Positions 16,760-25,544 of a DNA stretch of 64,000 nt are shown in pieces; the stretch's first letter is position 1; each line of letters starts with the position of its first letter. The DNA lies in assembly GCF_008386235.1 (NCBI RefSeq), contig NZ_CP040671.1, positions 1,180,001-1,244,000 on the forward strand. Reading direction: 5' to 3'. The stretch is from Thermosynechococcus sp. CL-1 (lineage in GTDB: Bacteria > Cyanobacteriota > Cyanobacteriia > Thermosynechococcales > Thermosynechococcaceae). A program made the position numbers and the translations under genes. The notes under the pieces are model-generated. The model saw nothing but the letters and a program-made list of their open reading frames with translations. It searched no databases and had not been told where the DNA came from.

Positions 16760-16761
16760 TA
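16737..16761. repeat. right terminal inverted repeat and TA target of the IS630-type element
   Basis: Reverse complement reads TATAGCCATTTCG then AAAGGGAGTGAG, pairing with the left end. The terminal TA is the second copy of the target. Confidence 0.7.
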
Positions 16762-16832
16762 CGTTGACATCTCCCCTATTGCCACACTTTTATTGTCCCC
16801 TAGGGCAAATTTTTGAGCTGTGAGCCTATCGG

Positions 16833-19043
16833 TCAATTATTGCTATAGAGGCTAAAGAGCGATCGAAAGTCGAAGAGACGAATCAACATTGGCCAAAAGG
16901 CATCTAGGCCATTGGGGGCTTTGGGTTTGTGCCACCATGTGAGGCCACCATAGAGCAGTTGTACGAGGTGCCGCTGTGCCTCATCACTGACCTCTAAAAA
17001 TCGCAGGTAAATGCAGCACCGCTCCTCTTCAGTGCGGGTACGAACCACGGCTGCGGTGACGCTAAAGTCCTGTTCCAAAAAGGTCAGCGTGCCGACGGTA
17101 TCTCTTTGGGCTTCGATAAAACGCCCTGCAGTCAGCAACAGGGCAGCACCAGTCTCCGACACATCGCGGGTATAGCCCCAGTAGGTTTGATCCCCCAGTT
17201 GGAAACGACATACGGTGCAAACGGGAAAGCGATCGCTCTGACGGCGGGTGGGCTGATCAATGGAGGACAGAACCGCAATCAAGGCAATAAAGGCGTTGTA
17301 GAGCGTCCAAGCCAGCATCACCTCTAAACCCGCCCGTTCATACTCCATTGGTGGCCAGATATGGAGCCAGTAACCCCCATAGCGGATAAAGACCCCCACC
17401 CCGACTGCAATCACAAACGCCGCCAGCGGCCATGTATAGCGCAAATTCAACCGCTTCCGATTGGAGAGGGTGCCCTTGTTAGTGACAATGCTGCCAATTT
17501 TACCGAAGGGATTGCGGAGGATTTTAATCAGTTGCACCATCCCCGGAAAGGCAAAGGTCACCTCATAGACTTCACCCCAGACGGAAAAATACCGCCCTTC
17601 TGTCGCCCAGCTAAAGGTGGCGATCGTCAGCAGTGTATAGGGCAGCGCATAAAAGAGATACTCACCAAACGTGGCCACCGTCAGGGAAATACCGGTCATC
17701 AGGCTCAAAAAAGGACCGACGAGAAAGCACGTGCGGATAAAGGGATTAATGTTGTGCAAGAGCAGCGAGAGGTGGCAACTGCGCTGAAACCACGACAGTT
17801 TTGACCAAATGGGGAGATCATCACCACAGAAATAGATTTGCATATTCCCCTGTAGCCAGCGCAGCCGTTGCTCTAAATGATCCTGAAAGTTGCGAGGAGA
17901 TTCCCCCATGCTGAGGATTTCGTTCAGATAAATCAGGCGGTAGCCAGCAATTTGCATCCTTGTCCCCGTCTGGAAATCCTCGACTACACAGCGGGTATAG
18001 TATCCACCCACGGCTTCTAGGTCACGGCGGCGCACCACATAGGAGGTACCGCAGCAGATAATGGCGTTGCCAAAGTCCCGCCCCGGCTGAATAAAGCCAA
18101 AAAAGTACTCCATATCGCCGGGCATCATGAACTCAATGCCAAGGTTTTGGGAGTGGTAGTCAGGGTTAAAGAAGTGCTGGGGGGTCTGCACCATGGACAC
18201 GTGATCATCTTGAAAGAAGCCCACGGTGCGGCTCAGGAAGTTCTGAAAGGGAATAAAGTCGGCATCAAAAACGGCAATCAGTTCACCAGTGGTGTATTTC
18301 AGGGCATGGTTGAGGTTACCTGCTTTGCGGTGCTCATTGGTGGGACGGGTGAGATAGTTGACCCCCAGATGCTCACAGAGATCCGCAATTTCCGATCGCC
18401 GACCATCGTCGAGGACATAGATGCTTTTATTTCTGTAGTTGATCGCCTGACAGGCCACAATCGTCCGCCGCAAAATATAGGGAGGCTCATTATAGGTGGG
18501 AATAAAAATATCCACACTGGGGCAGTATTCGCCGCTGAGAACTGCCTGCTGATAGTGATCGGCCTGGCGCGATCGCCATGCAGTCGTCAGCCATGCCGTC
18601 TGATAGAAGTAAAGCAAATAGGTGAAAAAGTAGAGCACCTCAAGACCATAGAAGCCAATACTGGCAGTAAAGCTCAACCAGTGGGCATCATTGAGCGTCA
18701 CCCAGCCCCGCCACACCAGATAGCGGCAGCCAAAGAGAATAACAATGAAGCGAATAATCAAGCGTGTGACATTGTTGCTGGGAATAAAATTGAGGGCAAC
18801 TGCCACCACTGCCGCAAGGACAATGGGCCACCACACGCTTAAATCATCGGTGGGCATCTGCAGGAGGTCGGGCAGAGGCCGCAACTGATCGGGATTCACT
18901 AAATCAATGGGAAAGAGCGTCGGTCGCCACACCGTCGCCAACAGCACACCAAAGAGGAATAGGATGCTGAAAACAAAAAGACCCCAGACCCACGGTGAAA
19001 CCAGTTGCGGGGGGGAAGTGGGCTTGGGTGGCTCATGGGTCAT
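16833..19043 (-). CDS. xcsA: cellulose synthase catalytic subunit with PilZ domain (XcsA-like)
   Basis: 736 aa integral-membrane GT2 enzyme. Hydrophobic helices at about 18-38, 72-88, 95-110 and 127-150 precede the cytosolic glycosyltransferase domain. It shows DDG at 212-214, DAD at 260-262, VED at 354-356 (TED position) and QRLRW at 392-396. Further helices occupy about 425-500 and 540-595. A PilZ domain follows: RRQSDR at 600-605 and DVSETG at 627-632, both c-di-GMP contact motifs. It polymerises UDP-glucose to cellulose. In Thermosynechococcus a homologue named XcsA makes extracellular cellulose for light- and temperature-dependent aggregation; I infer this is the orthologue from architecture and neighbours. 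No bcsB/bcsC is adjacent. It follows the PIN/TRAM gene by 26 bp. Confidence 0.92.
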   Translation of the reverse strand: MTHEPPKPTSPPQLVSPWVWGLFVFSILFLFGVLLATVWRPTLFPIDLVNPDQLRPLPDLLQMPTDDLSVWWPIVLAAVVAVALNFIPSNNVTRLIIRFIVILFGCRYLVWRGWVTLNDAHWLSFTASIGFYGLEVLYFFTYLLYFYQTAWLTTAWRSRQADHYQQAVLSGEYCPSVDIFIPTYNEPPYILRRTIVACQAINYRNKSIYVLDDGRRSEIADLCEHLGVNYLTRPTNEHRKAGNLNHALKYTTGELIAVFDADFIPFQNFLSRTVGFFQDDHVSMVQTPQHFFNPDYHSQNLGIEFMMPGDMEYFFGFIQPGRDFGNAIICCGTSYVVRRRDLEAVGGYYTRCVVEDFQTGTRMQIAGYRLIYLNEILSMGESPRNFQDHLEQRLRWLQGNMQIYFCGDDLPIWSKLSWFQRSCHLSLLLHNINPFIRTCFLVGPFLSLMTGISLTVATFGEYLFYALPYTLLTIATFSWATEGRYFSVWGEVYEVTFAFPGMVQLIKILRNPFGKIGSIVTNKGTLSNRKRLNLRYTWPLAAFVIAVGVGVFIRYGGYWLHIWPPMEYERAGLEVMLAWTLYNAFIALIAVLSSIDQPTRRQSDRFPVCTVCRFQLGDQTYWGYTRDVSETGAALLLTAGRFIEAQRDTVGTLTFLEQDFSVTAAVVRTRTEEERCCIYLRFLEVSDEAQRHLVQLLYGGLTWWHKPKAPNGLDAFWPMLIRLFDFRSLFSLYSNN

Positions 19044-19069
19044 AGGGAGACCCCCTAAAAAGAGGAAAT

Positions 19070-20149
19070 TTAGGCCATCGTTGGCATTTGCAGACGGGCA
19101 AAAATCATGCGGCCTGCCGAGGTTTGCAGGGCACTGGTCACAACCACCGACAACTGATCGCCAATGTGATCCACCCCCTCTTCGACAACCACCATCGTGC
19201 CATCCTCAAGGTAGCCCACCCCTTGCGCTGGTTCTTTCCCTTCCTTGAGAATCTTCAACTCCAGCGTATCGCCGGGGAGGTAGATGGGGCGCAGGGCTTG
19301 CGCTAACTCGTTGACGTTAAAGACATCCACTTTTTGGAAGCGGGCAACTTTGTTGAGATTCAAATCATTGGTGACAAGAGTGCCGTTGATTTCTTGGCAG
19401 AGGCGCACCAGCTTGGCATCCACCGTTGTTAATTCTGGATAGTCTGCGGAGTGAATGACAATGCGATCGCCCAAACTGGCTTGGAGGCGATTGAGAACGT
19501 CGAGACCTCGCCGACCACGAATCCGTTTTTGTTCATTCCCCGCATCGGCAATCAGTTGCAACTCTTGCAGTACAAACTGGGGCACAATGATTTGCCCTTC
19601 GAGTACCCCAAGATTCAACAGCGCCTCAATGCGGCCATCAATAATGCAACTGGTGTCCAGTACCTTTGCTCGGGCAGGTTTGAGCATCCCCTCAGCCAAG
19701 AGACTGCTAGCAACGGCATTGGGGTTAATTAACCGCAGCAGGGCAGGCCCGTGACTATCGGCCAAAGTGGTTCCCGAATAGGCAAAGACAATGCTAGTGA
19801 GAACAGCAATCAGGGGTTTAATAAAGGAAAAATCCTTGGGAATGGGCAACAGGAAAATCGGTGCCAGCATCAAGTTGGCCAAGAGCAACCCCACCACTAG
19901 ACCCACGGCTCGCGACAAGAGCGTTTCTGGGGGCAATTGACGGATACTGCGCTCAAGACGATGGTAAAGGGACTGCAACAATAAACCAAGGGCAATGCCA
20001 ACAATGGCGCCAAAGCCAGCCATGACCCACTGCAATCCCCGCACATTGGCCACTTGAGCAAGAACCGTTTCTGGGAGGAGGTCAATGCTGTTGAAGCCAA
20101 CGGCAATTCCCATCACGACGATAATGAGGAGTAAGATGGTATCGAGCAT
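19070..20149 (-). CDS. membrane PIN/TRAM-domain protein (YacL-like)
   Basis: 359 aa from ATG 20149 (MLDTILLLIIVVMGIAVGFN); the frame extends to 20326 but overlaps the neighbouring gene's end there. Four hydrophobic segments span about 1-135. A PIN nuclease-like domain follows (VLDTSCIIDGRIEAL, VPQFVLQELQLIAD, RGRRGLDVLNRLQ, VDAKLVRLCQEINGTLVTND) with conserved Asp residues, then a TRAM domain near the C-terminus (LPGDTLELKILKEGKEPAQG and DGTMVVVEEG). Homologues occur in Bacillus (YacL) and plastid-bearing lineages; the RNA substrate is unknown. It likely shares a transcript with the downstream cellulose synthase. Confidence 0.88.
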   Translation of the reverse strand: MLDTILLLIIVVMGIAVGFNSIDLLPETVLAQVANVRGLQWVMAGFGAIVGIALGLLLQSLYHRLERSIRQLPPETLLSRAVGLVVGLLLANLMLAPIFLLPIPKDFSFIKPLIAVLTSIVFAYSGTTLADSHGPALLRLINPNAVASSLLAEGMLKPARAKVLDTSCIIDGRIEALLNLGVLEGQIIVPQFVLQELQLIADAGNEQKRIRGRRGLDVLNRLQASLGDRIVIHSADYPELTTVDAKLVRLCQEINGTLVTNDLNLNKVARFQKVDVFNVNELAQALRPIYLPGDTLELKILKEGKEPAQGVGYLEDGTMVVVEEGVDHIGDQLSVVVTSALQTSAGRMIFARLQMPTMA

Positions 20150-20198
20150 TGGTTCGCTCCTGTCGCGCTGGACATCTCCATAGGCCATTACTTTAGGA

Positions 20199-21161
20199 TT
20201 ATACTTTTTTCTCTTTTGCTGCGGTGTTGGGCTGTTGCATATCGAGATGACGACTAATGCGGGTACCGGCTCGGATGCCCTCAGCTTCGGCTTGAGGCCC
20301 CAGAATGGCCCGTGCCACCATGCCACCGAGGGTCGCCCATAGCGTTTCCTTAGTAAAGGCTTGACTGGTTTTCACCCACCACTCTAGGAAAAGATGCAGG
20401 GATGGGGGAGGAGGTTCCTCAGGGGATGGCGCCGCCAACTGTCGCCCGAGATCTTCCCCTAGTTGCGCACCAACCATATTGCCCACTACGCGCCCGACGG
20501 TTTCGCCCACAGGCCCCAAGACCACTTGCCCCGCCAAGCCGCCAGCAATTTCACCGGCGGTACCCCCAATTTTGTCACCCGTGCGAATCTCCAAGACTTT
20601 CGCGACCCGTTCCGGCGTTTCCTCAAGGGCAGTAAATTGCAGTTGGGTGATTTGCTCCGTGGCTTCCATCCCTAATCGCGCACCAATCACACCGCCAACA
20701 AAGGTGCCCACTTGCACCCCCATGACCGCACCCGCAGGCCCCATAAACAGGCCACCCGCCGTTCCCCCCACCATGCCACCGAGAATATCACCTACATAGC
20801 CGCCCATGAGAAATCCGCCCATGGAGGTGAGTTTGTTGCCCACCTCTTCGGGTTCGAGATCAAAGGCGCGGGTGAGGTTTTGCAAGCCCTTATTGCCTTG
20901 GCCAATGATCTGGACATCCCCCCAAAATTGAATGGCCGCCAACAGTTGTAGGGGCGTGATTTGCTCGAGGTGATACTCAATGGTAATTGAGGCGGCAAGG
21001 GGGTTAACGTGAACAGATTTGATCCCTTGGCGGGTTTTCAGATAGGCACTCAGGGAATCGCGAAAGGCAGCATCCGTTTTCAGTTCTTGAATCCGCAATC
21101 GCAGGCGATCGCCCGTGAGGTGCATGACTTCGGCAATCGGCGCAGTTTCGGCAGTGGCCAT
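20199..21161 (-). CDS. glycine-zipper protein with HMA-like N-terminus
   Basis: 320 aa from ATG 21161 (MATAETAPIAEVMHLTGDRL). Residues about 10-95 resemble an HMA-type beta-alpha-beta-beta fold (RLRLRIQELKTDAAFRDSLS, GIKSVHVNPLAASITIEY) but lack the CxxC metal site. Residues about 110-180 and 205-255 are glycine-zipper segments (GGFLMGGYVGDILGGMVGGT, AGGLFMGPAGAVMGVQVG, GGTAGEIAGGLAGQVVLG, VGRVVGNMVGAQLGEDLG) that would form packed or membrane helices. A proline stretch (PSPEEPPPPS) precedes the C-terminal helix. No function known. It lies 49 bp upstream of the PIN/TRAM gene on the same strand. Confidence 0.8.
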   Translation of the reverse strand: MATAETAPIAEVMHLTGDRLRLRIQELKTDAAFRDSLSAYLKTRQGIKSVHVNPLAASITIEYHLEQITPLQLLAAIQFWGDVQIIGQGNKGLQNLTRAFDLEPEEVGNKLTSMGGFLMGGYVGDILGGMVGGTAGGLFMGPAGAVMGVQVGTFVGGVIGARLGMEATEQITQLQFTALEETPERVAKVLEIRTGDKIGGTAGEIAGGLAGQVVLGPVGETVGRVVGNMVGAQLGEDLGRQLAAPSPEEPPPPSLHLFLEWWVKTSQAFTKETLWATLGGMVARAILGPQAEAEGIRAGTRISRHLDMQQPNTAAKEKKV

Positions 21162-21260
21162 GGGAAACCCACCCAATAGGCTCTAGTTGCCGTTGTAGCA
21201 CGCGCACCAAAGCAAGGAGGAAGATCTGTCAAAATGTTAAGGGAATCACACACAGAGTGA

Positions 21261-22289
21261 ATGACCATGACAGCCACGGTAAAGGTCGAACATCTCAAGA
21301 AGTCCTACGGTGCCATTACAGCGGTGGCCGATGTCTCCTTTAGCGCCCATCAAGGGGAAATTTTTGGGGTGCTGGGGCCAAATGGCTCAGGGAAAACGAC
21401 AACACTGCGCTGTCTGTGTACCCTCTCGCGACCGGATGCTGGGGTATTGGAAGTCTGTGGTCTTTCGGTTCTCCACCAACCTCATTTAGTGCGCCAAAAA
21501 TTAGGCTATGTGGCTCAGGAGGTGGCGCTTGATAAAATCCTCACGGGTCAGGAATTTCTAGAATTGCAGGCGGCGCTGTACCACATTCCCCGTGCCTTGA
21601 TTCCAGAGCGCATTGAAGCAGTGCTGGCACGGTTGGATTTATTGGAATGGCGCGATCGCCAGTGTGGTACCTACTCGGGTGGCATTCGCAAACGCTTTGA
21701 TCTCGCGGCAGGACTACTGCATCAACCCCAAGTGCTTGTCTTAGATGAACCCACCGTAGGCCTCGACATTGAAAGTCGCCAAGTGATTTGGGATGTGCTG
21801 CGGGATCTCAAGGCTCAGGGACTGACCATTATCTTGACCAGCCACTACCTTGAGGAAGTGGATCTCCTTAGCGATCGCTTGGCGATTCTCGATCAGGGGC
21901 GGGTGATTGCCAGTGGCTCTCCCGAGGAACTCAAGGCCAATATTGGGGGCGATCGCGTCACGTTGCGGGTACGAGAATTTACACCGCGTCAAGAGGCACA
22001 AATGGCCCAGGCCCTTCTCAGTCAATTGGACTGCGTGAAATCGGCGCTGATTAATGCCAACCAAGGCAACTCCTTGAATCTGGTGGTCACAGATGCGGCT
22101 GTGGCGATCGCAGCCATTAGAAGGGCGCTAGAGGAAGCAGGACTTCCCCTCTTTAGCTTGGCGCAGTCACGACCCAGTTTAGATGATGTCTATTTGGCCG
22201 CCACGGGTCAAACCCTCTTGGATGCCGACTTGGCAGCAGCGGCGCAGCGGGACAGCAAACAGTTGAAAAAAGAGGCCATGCAACGCTAA
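21261..22289 (+). CDS. ABC transporter ATP-binding protein (DrrA-like)
   Basis: 342 aa. Walker A GPNGSGKTT, signature YSGGIRKRFDLAAGLLHQP (a YSGG variant of LSGGQ), Walker B QVLVLDEPTVGLD and the H-loop LTSHYLEEVDLLSDR are all intact. A C-terminal extension (about 235-340) resembles the DUF4162 tail of daunorubicin-type exporters. It would power an ABC-2-type exporter, but no permease of that type is adjacent; the nearby LptF/G-like permease normally pairs with the shorter LptB. The stop codon overlaps the next start as TAATG. Confidence 0.92.
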   Translation: MTMTATVKVEHLKKSYGAITAVADVSFSAHQGEIFGVLGPNGSGKTTTLRCLCTLSRPDAGVLEVCGLSVLHQPHLVRQKLGYVAQEVALDKILTGQEFLELQAALYHIPRALIPERIEAVLARLDLLEWRDRQCGTYSGGIRKRFDLAAGLLHQPQVLVLDEPTVGLDIESRQVIWDVLRDLKAQGLTIILTSHYLEEVDLLSDRLAILDQGRVIASGSPEELKANIGGDRVTLRVREFTPRQEAQMAQALLSQLDCVKSALINANQGNSLNLVVTDAAVAIAAIRRALEEAGLPLFSLAQSRPSLDDVYLAATGQTLLDADLAAAAQRDSKQLKKEAMQR

Positions 22290-22699
22290 TGGGGCAGCCA
22301 ATTCTTTGGGTTCATGGAGACTGCCTCGACCCCACGGCGCCCATCTTTGACCGCTATCCCAAGGCGCCGGCCATTTTTGTTTGGGATGTAGCGCTCCTCA
22401 AGGAGTGGCAAATTCGCCTAAAGCGGCTGGTCTTTCTCTATGAGTGCCTGCTGGATCTCCCCGTGGAAATGTACCGGGGTGAGGTCGCTCCCTTGGTGAA
22501 TGCCTTTGTTGAGGTGCACAGCGGCGATCGCGTGGTGACAATGGCCAGTCCTAGCCCTCGCTTTCGCGCCATTTGTCAGCAATTGGCCTATCCAGTGGAG
22601 ATCCTAGAGCCAGAACCCTTTGTCACGTTACCTGCCAATGCTGATTTGAAGCGATTCTTTCGTTATTGGAAGTTGGCGAAACCCCGCTTGGGACTATAA
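22289..22699 (+). CDS. small photolyase-N-domain-like protein (136 aa)
   Basis: It starts at the ATG inside TAATG, coupled to the ABC ATPase. The layout mimics the alpha/beta N-terminal domain of DNA photolyases/cryptochromes: an opening strand ILWVHGDCLDPTAPIFDRYP, then AIFVWDVALLKEWQIRLKRL, VFLYECLLDLPVEMYRGEV, VVTMASPSPRFRAICQQLAY, and a terminal FFRYWKLAKPRLGL resembling the F--YW--A-P motif. The FAD-binding helical domain is absent, so it cannot be a photolyase by itself. Conserved small proteins of this kind occur in cyanobacteria without known function. Confidence 0.7.
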   Translation: MGQPILWVHGDCLDPTAPIFDRYPKAPAIFVWDVALLKEWQIRLKRLVFLYECLLDLPVEMYRGEVAPLVNAFVEVHSGDRVVTMASPSPRFRAICQQLAYPVEILEPEPFVTLPANADLKRFFRYWKLAKPRLGL

Positions 22700-22702
22700 A
22701 AG

Positions 22703-23842
22703 ATGCTGGCGATCGCCCGATCCCTTGAGAAGATGCCTTGGCAGCCGCGATTCTCCCTGTTGGATCGCTATATTCTGCGGGAGATGATTCGCCCCTTTGT
22801 CTTTGGTTTTGGCATTTTTACGGCGATCGCTGCCGTTATTGGTACGGTGTTCTACCTCATTCGCAATATGGTGGAGCACAACCTTGGCATCCTCAGTGCC
22901 CTTCAAGTCTTTTTTCTGCGTTTGCCCACCTTTGCGGTGCTGGGCATTCCCATGGCGATGCTCTTTGGTTCGCTCCTTGCCTATAGTCAACTGTCCCGCC
23001 GCAGTGAACTGATTGCTTGCAAAAGCTGTGGGGTGAGTCCGCTGCGTTTAGTGCGACCGGCGCTCCTAGCGGGGTTCTGTGCCTTGCTCTTCACCTTTGC
23101 CCTCAATGAACTGGTGGCTCCCCCCATGGCCTACCGCGCCATCAAGACCTTGGAAGTGGCGATTCAACGCCCCCAACCTACCTTTCAAACCCGCAATATC
23201 TTCTACCGTCGTTTTGCTGGGGGGCAGCTTCAGCAACTCTTTTTTGCCCATCGTTTTGATGGCGAGGTCATGGGTCAAGTGACGGTGTTGAACTTTGAGC
23301 AGGGGCAATTGCGAGAAATTATTACGGCGCAGGAAGCCCAGTGGCAGGGTTCGGCGTGGCTGTTTCGGCAGGGCACCTACCACCACCTGACCCGCGATCG
23401 CGACTATGATGTGGCCGAGACCTTCTCAGAACGAACATTTGCCTACCCCCGCACCCCCCTTGATTTAGCGATGGAAACGCGAGCACCAGAGTTTATGACC
23501 AGCCGCGAAATCTATCAGTACTTGCAAGTTTTGGCGGAAAGTGGCGATGCCAAACGTCTGCGGCAGTGGCGGGTGCAGTTGCAGGAAAAGCTCTCTCTCC
23601 CCTTTTTGTGTCTCAGTTTTGCTGTTGTCGGCGCTGTTTTGGGGATCAGTTCTCCCCGCCAAGGACAGGGGCGGGCCTTTGGGCTCAGTGTGGCAATTAT
23701 TTTTGGCTATTATGTCAGTGCCTTTATCTTCACGGCCTTTGGTGAGGGGGGAGCCATTTCACCCCTTGTGGCCAGTTGGCTGCCAAAGGGGATAGTCAGC
23801 GCGATCGCCCTCGGCATGCTCTACCATGCCAATCGTCATTAG
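22703..23842 (+). CDS. LptF/LptG-family (YjgP/YjgQ) permease
   Basis: 379 aa, starting 3 bp after the previous stop. N-terminal LLDRYILREMIRPFVFGFGI is the hallmark of the family. Six transmembrane segments group at about 25-45, 60-85 and 110-130, then after a periplasmic beta-jellyroll-like region (about 150-270) at about 305-375. It should extract LPS or related outer-membrane lipids together with LptB and LptC, which are not in this window. Its stop codon shares TTAG with the convergent amidohydrolase gene. Confidence 0.9.
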   Translation: MLAIARSLEKMPWQPRFSLLDRYILREMIRPFVFGFGIFTAIAAVIGTVFYLIRNMVEHNLGILSALQVFFLRLPTFAVLGIPMAMLFGSLLAYSQLSRRSELIACKSCGVSPLRLVRPALLAGFCALLFTFALNELVAPPMAYRAIKTLEVAIQRPQPTFQTRNIFYRRFAGGQLQQLFFAHRFDGEVMGQVTVLNFEQGQLREIITAQEAQWQGSAWLFRQGTYHHLTRDRDYDVAETFSERTFAYPRTPLDLAMETRAPEFMTSREIYQYLQVLAESGDAKRLRQWRVQLQEKLSLPFLCLSFAVVGAVLGISSPRQGQGRAFGLSVAIIFGYYVSAFIFTAFGEGGAISPLVASWLPKGIVSAIALGMLYHANRH

Positions 23843-25020
23843 TAGGGAATCTGCCAATAGCGACAGGCCGCATGGGCAAGGGTCATCACACCCACGGGGA
23901 TAGCCTGTTCATCGACATCAAACTCCGGGTGATGCAGGGGATAGTTGGGGCGATCGCGAAACCCTACCCCAAGGCGAAACATCGCACCGGGGGCATGCTC
24001 TAGGTAAAGGGCAAAATCCTCTGCCCCCAGGGACGGTTCCGGCAAAATATGCACATGGGGGGCACCCACCACATCAGTCGCCGCCTCCGCCAGCAGTTGC
24101 GATAGGTAGGGCGTATTTTCCACCCCCGGTACGCCCCGCCGATAGTGGAGTTTGTAACGGGCACCGTAGGTGTGGCAGACATTGGCCACAATTTGCTCAA
24201 TCCAGGTCGGGAGGGTGGCACGGGTTTCCGGATGGAGCGATCGCACCGTTCCCTGAAGGGTGACCTGATCGGCAATGACATTGGCAGCCCGTCCCCCTTG
24301 AATTTTGCCAAAGGTAACCACCACGGGTCGCAGGGGATTCTGCGTGCGGCTAATGGCCTGTTGCAAAGCACTGATCACTTGAGCGGCAATCCAAATCGCA
24401 TCTACCGCTTCATGGGGGCGGGCACCGTGGCCCGATTCTCCCAAAATCGTTAACTCAATGTCATCGGCAGCCGCCGTCAACGCCCCATAGCGCACCGCTA
24501 CTTCCCCCGCTGGAATGGTGGGAAACACATGGAGCGACAAAATGGCACTCACCTCTTTCATAGCGCCATCGGCAATCATCCAACTCGCCCCTTGGGCAAT
24601 TTCTTCCGCTGGTTGAAAAATAAACCGCACCCGTCCGGGGAACTCCTCCTTGAGGGCTGCTAACACCATTGCCGTGCCCAGACCCACCGTGGTGTGGACA
24701 TCGTGACCGCAGGCGTGCATCACCCCGCTATGTTTTGAGCTAAACTCGAGTCCAGTGCGCTCTTGAATCGGCAGGGCATCCATATCGGTGCGAATGGCCA
24801 AGAGCCGCTGTTCTTTGGGATTCCCCGCCAGTTCCGCAATCACCCCCACTTTCCCCACATCCTGCTGTACCGTTAAGCCGGCGGAGGAAAGTACCCCCGC
24901 CACATAGGCAGCGGTTTGATGTTCTTGGCCACTCAATTCGGGGTAGCGGTGCAGATGGCGACGAATTTCAATGAGACGGGGGGTGAGGGTTTGGGTAATC
25001 TGGCGAATCCGAGCAAGCAT
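23839..25020 (-). CDS. M20-family amidohydrolase (N-acyl-amino-acid/hippurate hydrolase type)
   Basis: 393 aa from ATG 25020 (MLARIRQITQTLTPRLIEIR). Metal-binding and catalytic motifs: RRHLHRYPELSGQE, HACGHDVHTTVGLGTAMVLA, FQPAEEIAQGASWMI, SLHVFPTIPAGEV and GAEDFALYLEHAPGAMFRLG. A small dimerisation domain is inserted at about 185-300 (GESGHGARPHEAVDAIWIAA). It resembles HipO/IAA-amino-acid hydrolases that release amino acids from N-acyl conjugates; the natural substrate is unknown. Last gene of the ndhO-BT1-oxygenase-CYTH-M20 run. Confidence 0.92.
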   Translation of the reverse strand: MLARIRQITQTLTPRLIEIRRHLHRYPELSGQEHQTAAYVAGVLSSAGLTVQQDVGKVGVIAELAGNPKEQRLLAIRTDMDALPIQERTGLEFSSKHSGVMHACGHDVHTTVGLGTAMVLAALKEEFPGRVRFIFQPAEEIAQGASWMIADGAMKEVSAILSLHVFPTIPAGEVAVRYGALTAAADDIELTILGESGHGARPHEAVDAIWIAAQVISALQQAISRTQNPLRPVVVTFGKIQGGRAANVIADQVTLQGTVRSLHPETRATLPTWIEQIVANVCHTYGARYKLHYRRGVPGVENTPYLSQLLAEAATDVVGAPHVHILPEPSLGAEDFALYLEHAPGAMFRLGVGFRDRPNYPLHHPEFDVDEQAIPVGVMTLAHAACRYWQIPY

Positions 25021-25058
25021 AGCGCAGCCGTGGCGATATTTTTGTATCCTATCGAATC

Positions 25059-25541
25059 TCAGGAATTGCCGGTTGCCCACTCCTGATAGGGGTGCTCCGC
25101 TAAGTAGGCATTGGTATAGCGGGGGTCGTCGGTCACCTCAAGGCCAATCCACGGGGGTAGAGTCAGGGGATAGTCAGGCTGGGGCAATTCAATTTCTGCC
25201 AAAATCAGGCCAGTACAGGCGCCAGTAAATTCATCCACTTCCCAACACAGATCACCCGCTGGAATACGATAGCGGTTTTTCTGGATGATGGGTTGTAGGC
25301 ACAATTCCGCGAGGAGTTCCCTTGCATCAGCAACGGGGATAGCATACTCATACTCACGGCGTTGGCCACCGCTGGCTTTGCCCTTGATTGTGATCCATGC
25401 TTGCTCACCCGCAAGACGCACCCGCACCGTGCGCTCAGGAACTGTGGACAGGTAGCCTTGGGCAAATTGGGACACACTTGTGACCAGCGATCGCCATTCT
25501 TCGCCTGTGACAAGGAACTTGCGCTCAATTTCGATGCCCAT
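25059..25541 (-). CDS. CYTH-domain protein (triphosphate tunnel metalloenzyme)
   Basis: 160 aa. The N-terminal EIERKFLV is the diagnostic ExExK motif, followed by alternating basic and acidic strands (RTVRVRLAGEQAWITIKGKA, RREYEYAIPVADARELL, NRYRIPAGDLCWEVDEFTGA, LILAEIELPQPDYPL). Bacterial members hydrolyse inorganic triphosphate or act as class IV adenylate cyclases; a short single-domain form like this most often has triphosphatase activity. It starts 3 bp from the carotenoid oxygenase stop, implying co-translation. Confidence 0.9.
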   Translation of the reverse strand: MGIEIERKFLVTGEEWRSLVTSVSQFAQGYLSTVPERTVRVRLAGEQAWITIKGKASGGQRREYEYAIPVADARELLAELCLQPIIQKNRYRIPAGDLCWEVDEFTGACTGLILAEIELPQPDYPLTLPPWIGLEVTDDPRYTNAYLAEHPYQEWATGNS

Positions 25542-25544
25542 TGC

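Noticed and set aside
18147-18842. 231-codon plus-strand frame opposite xcsA
   Set aside because: Shadow of the cellulose synthase catalytic domain.
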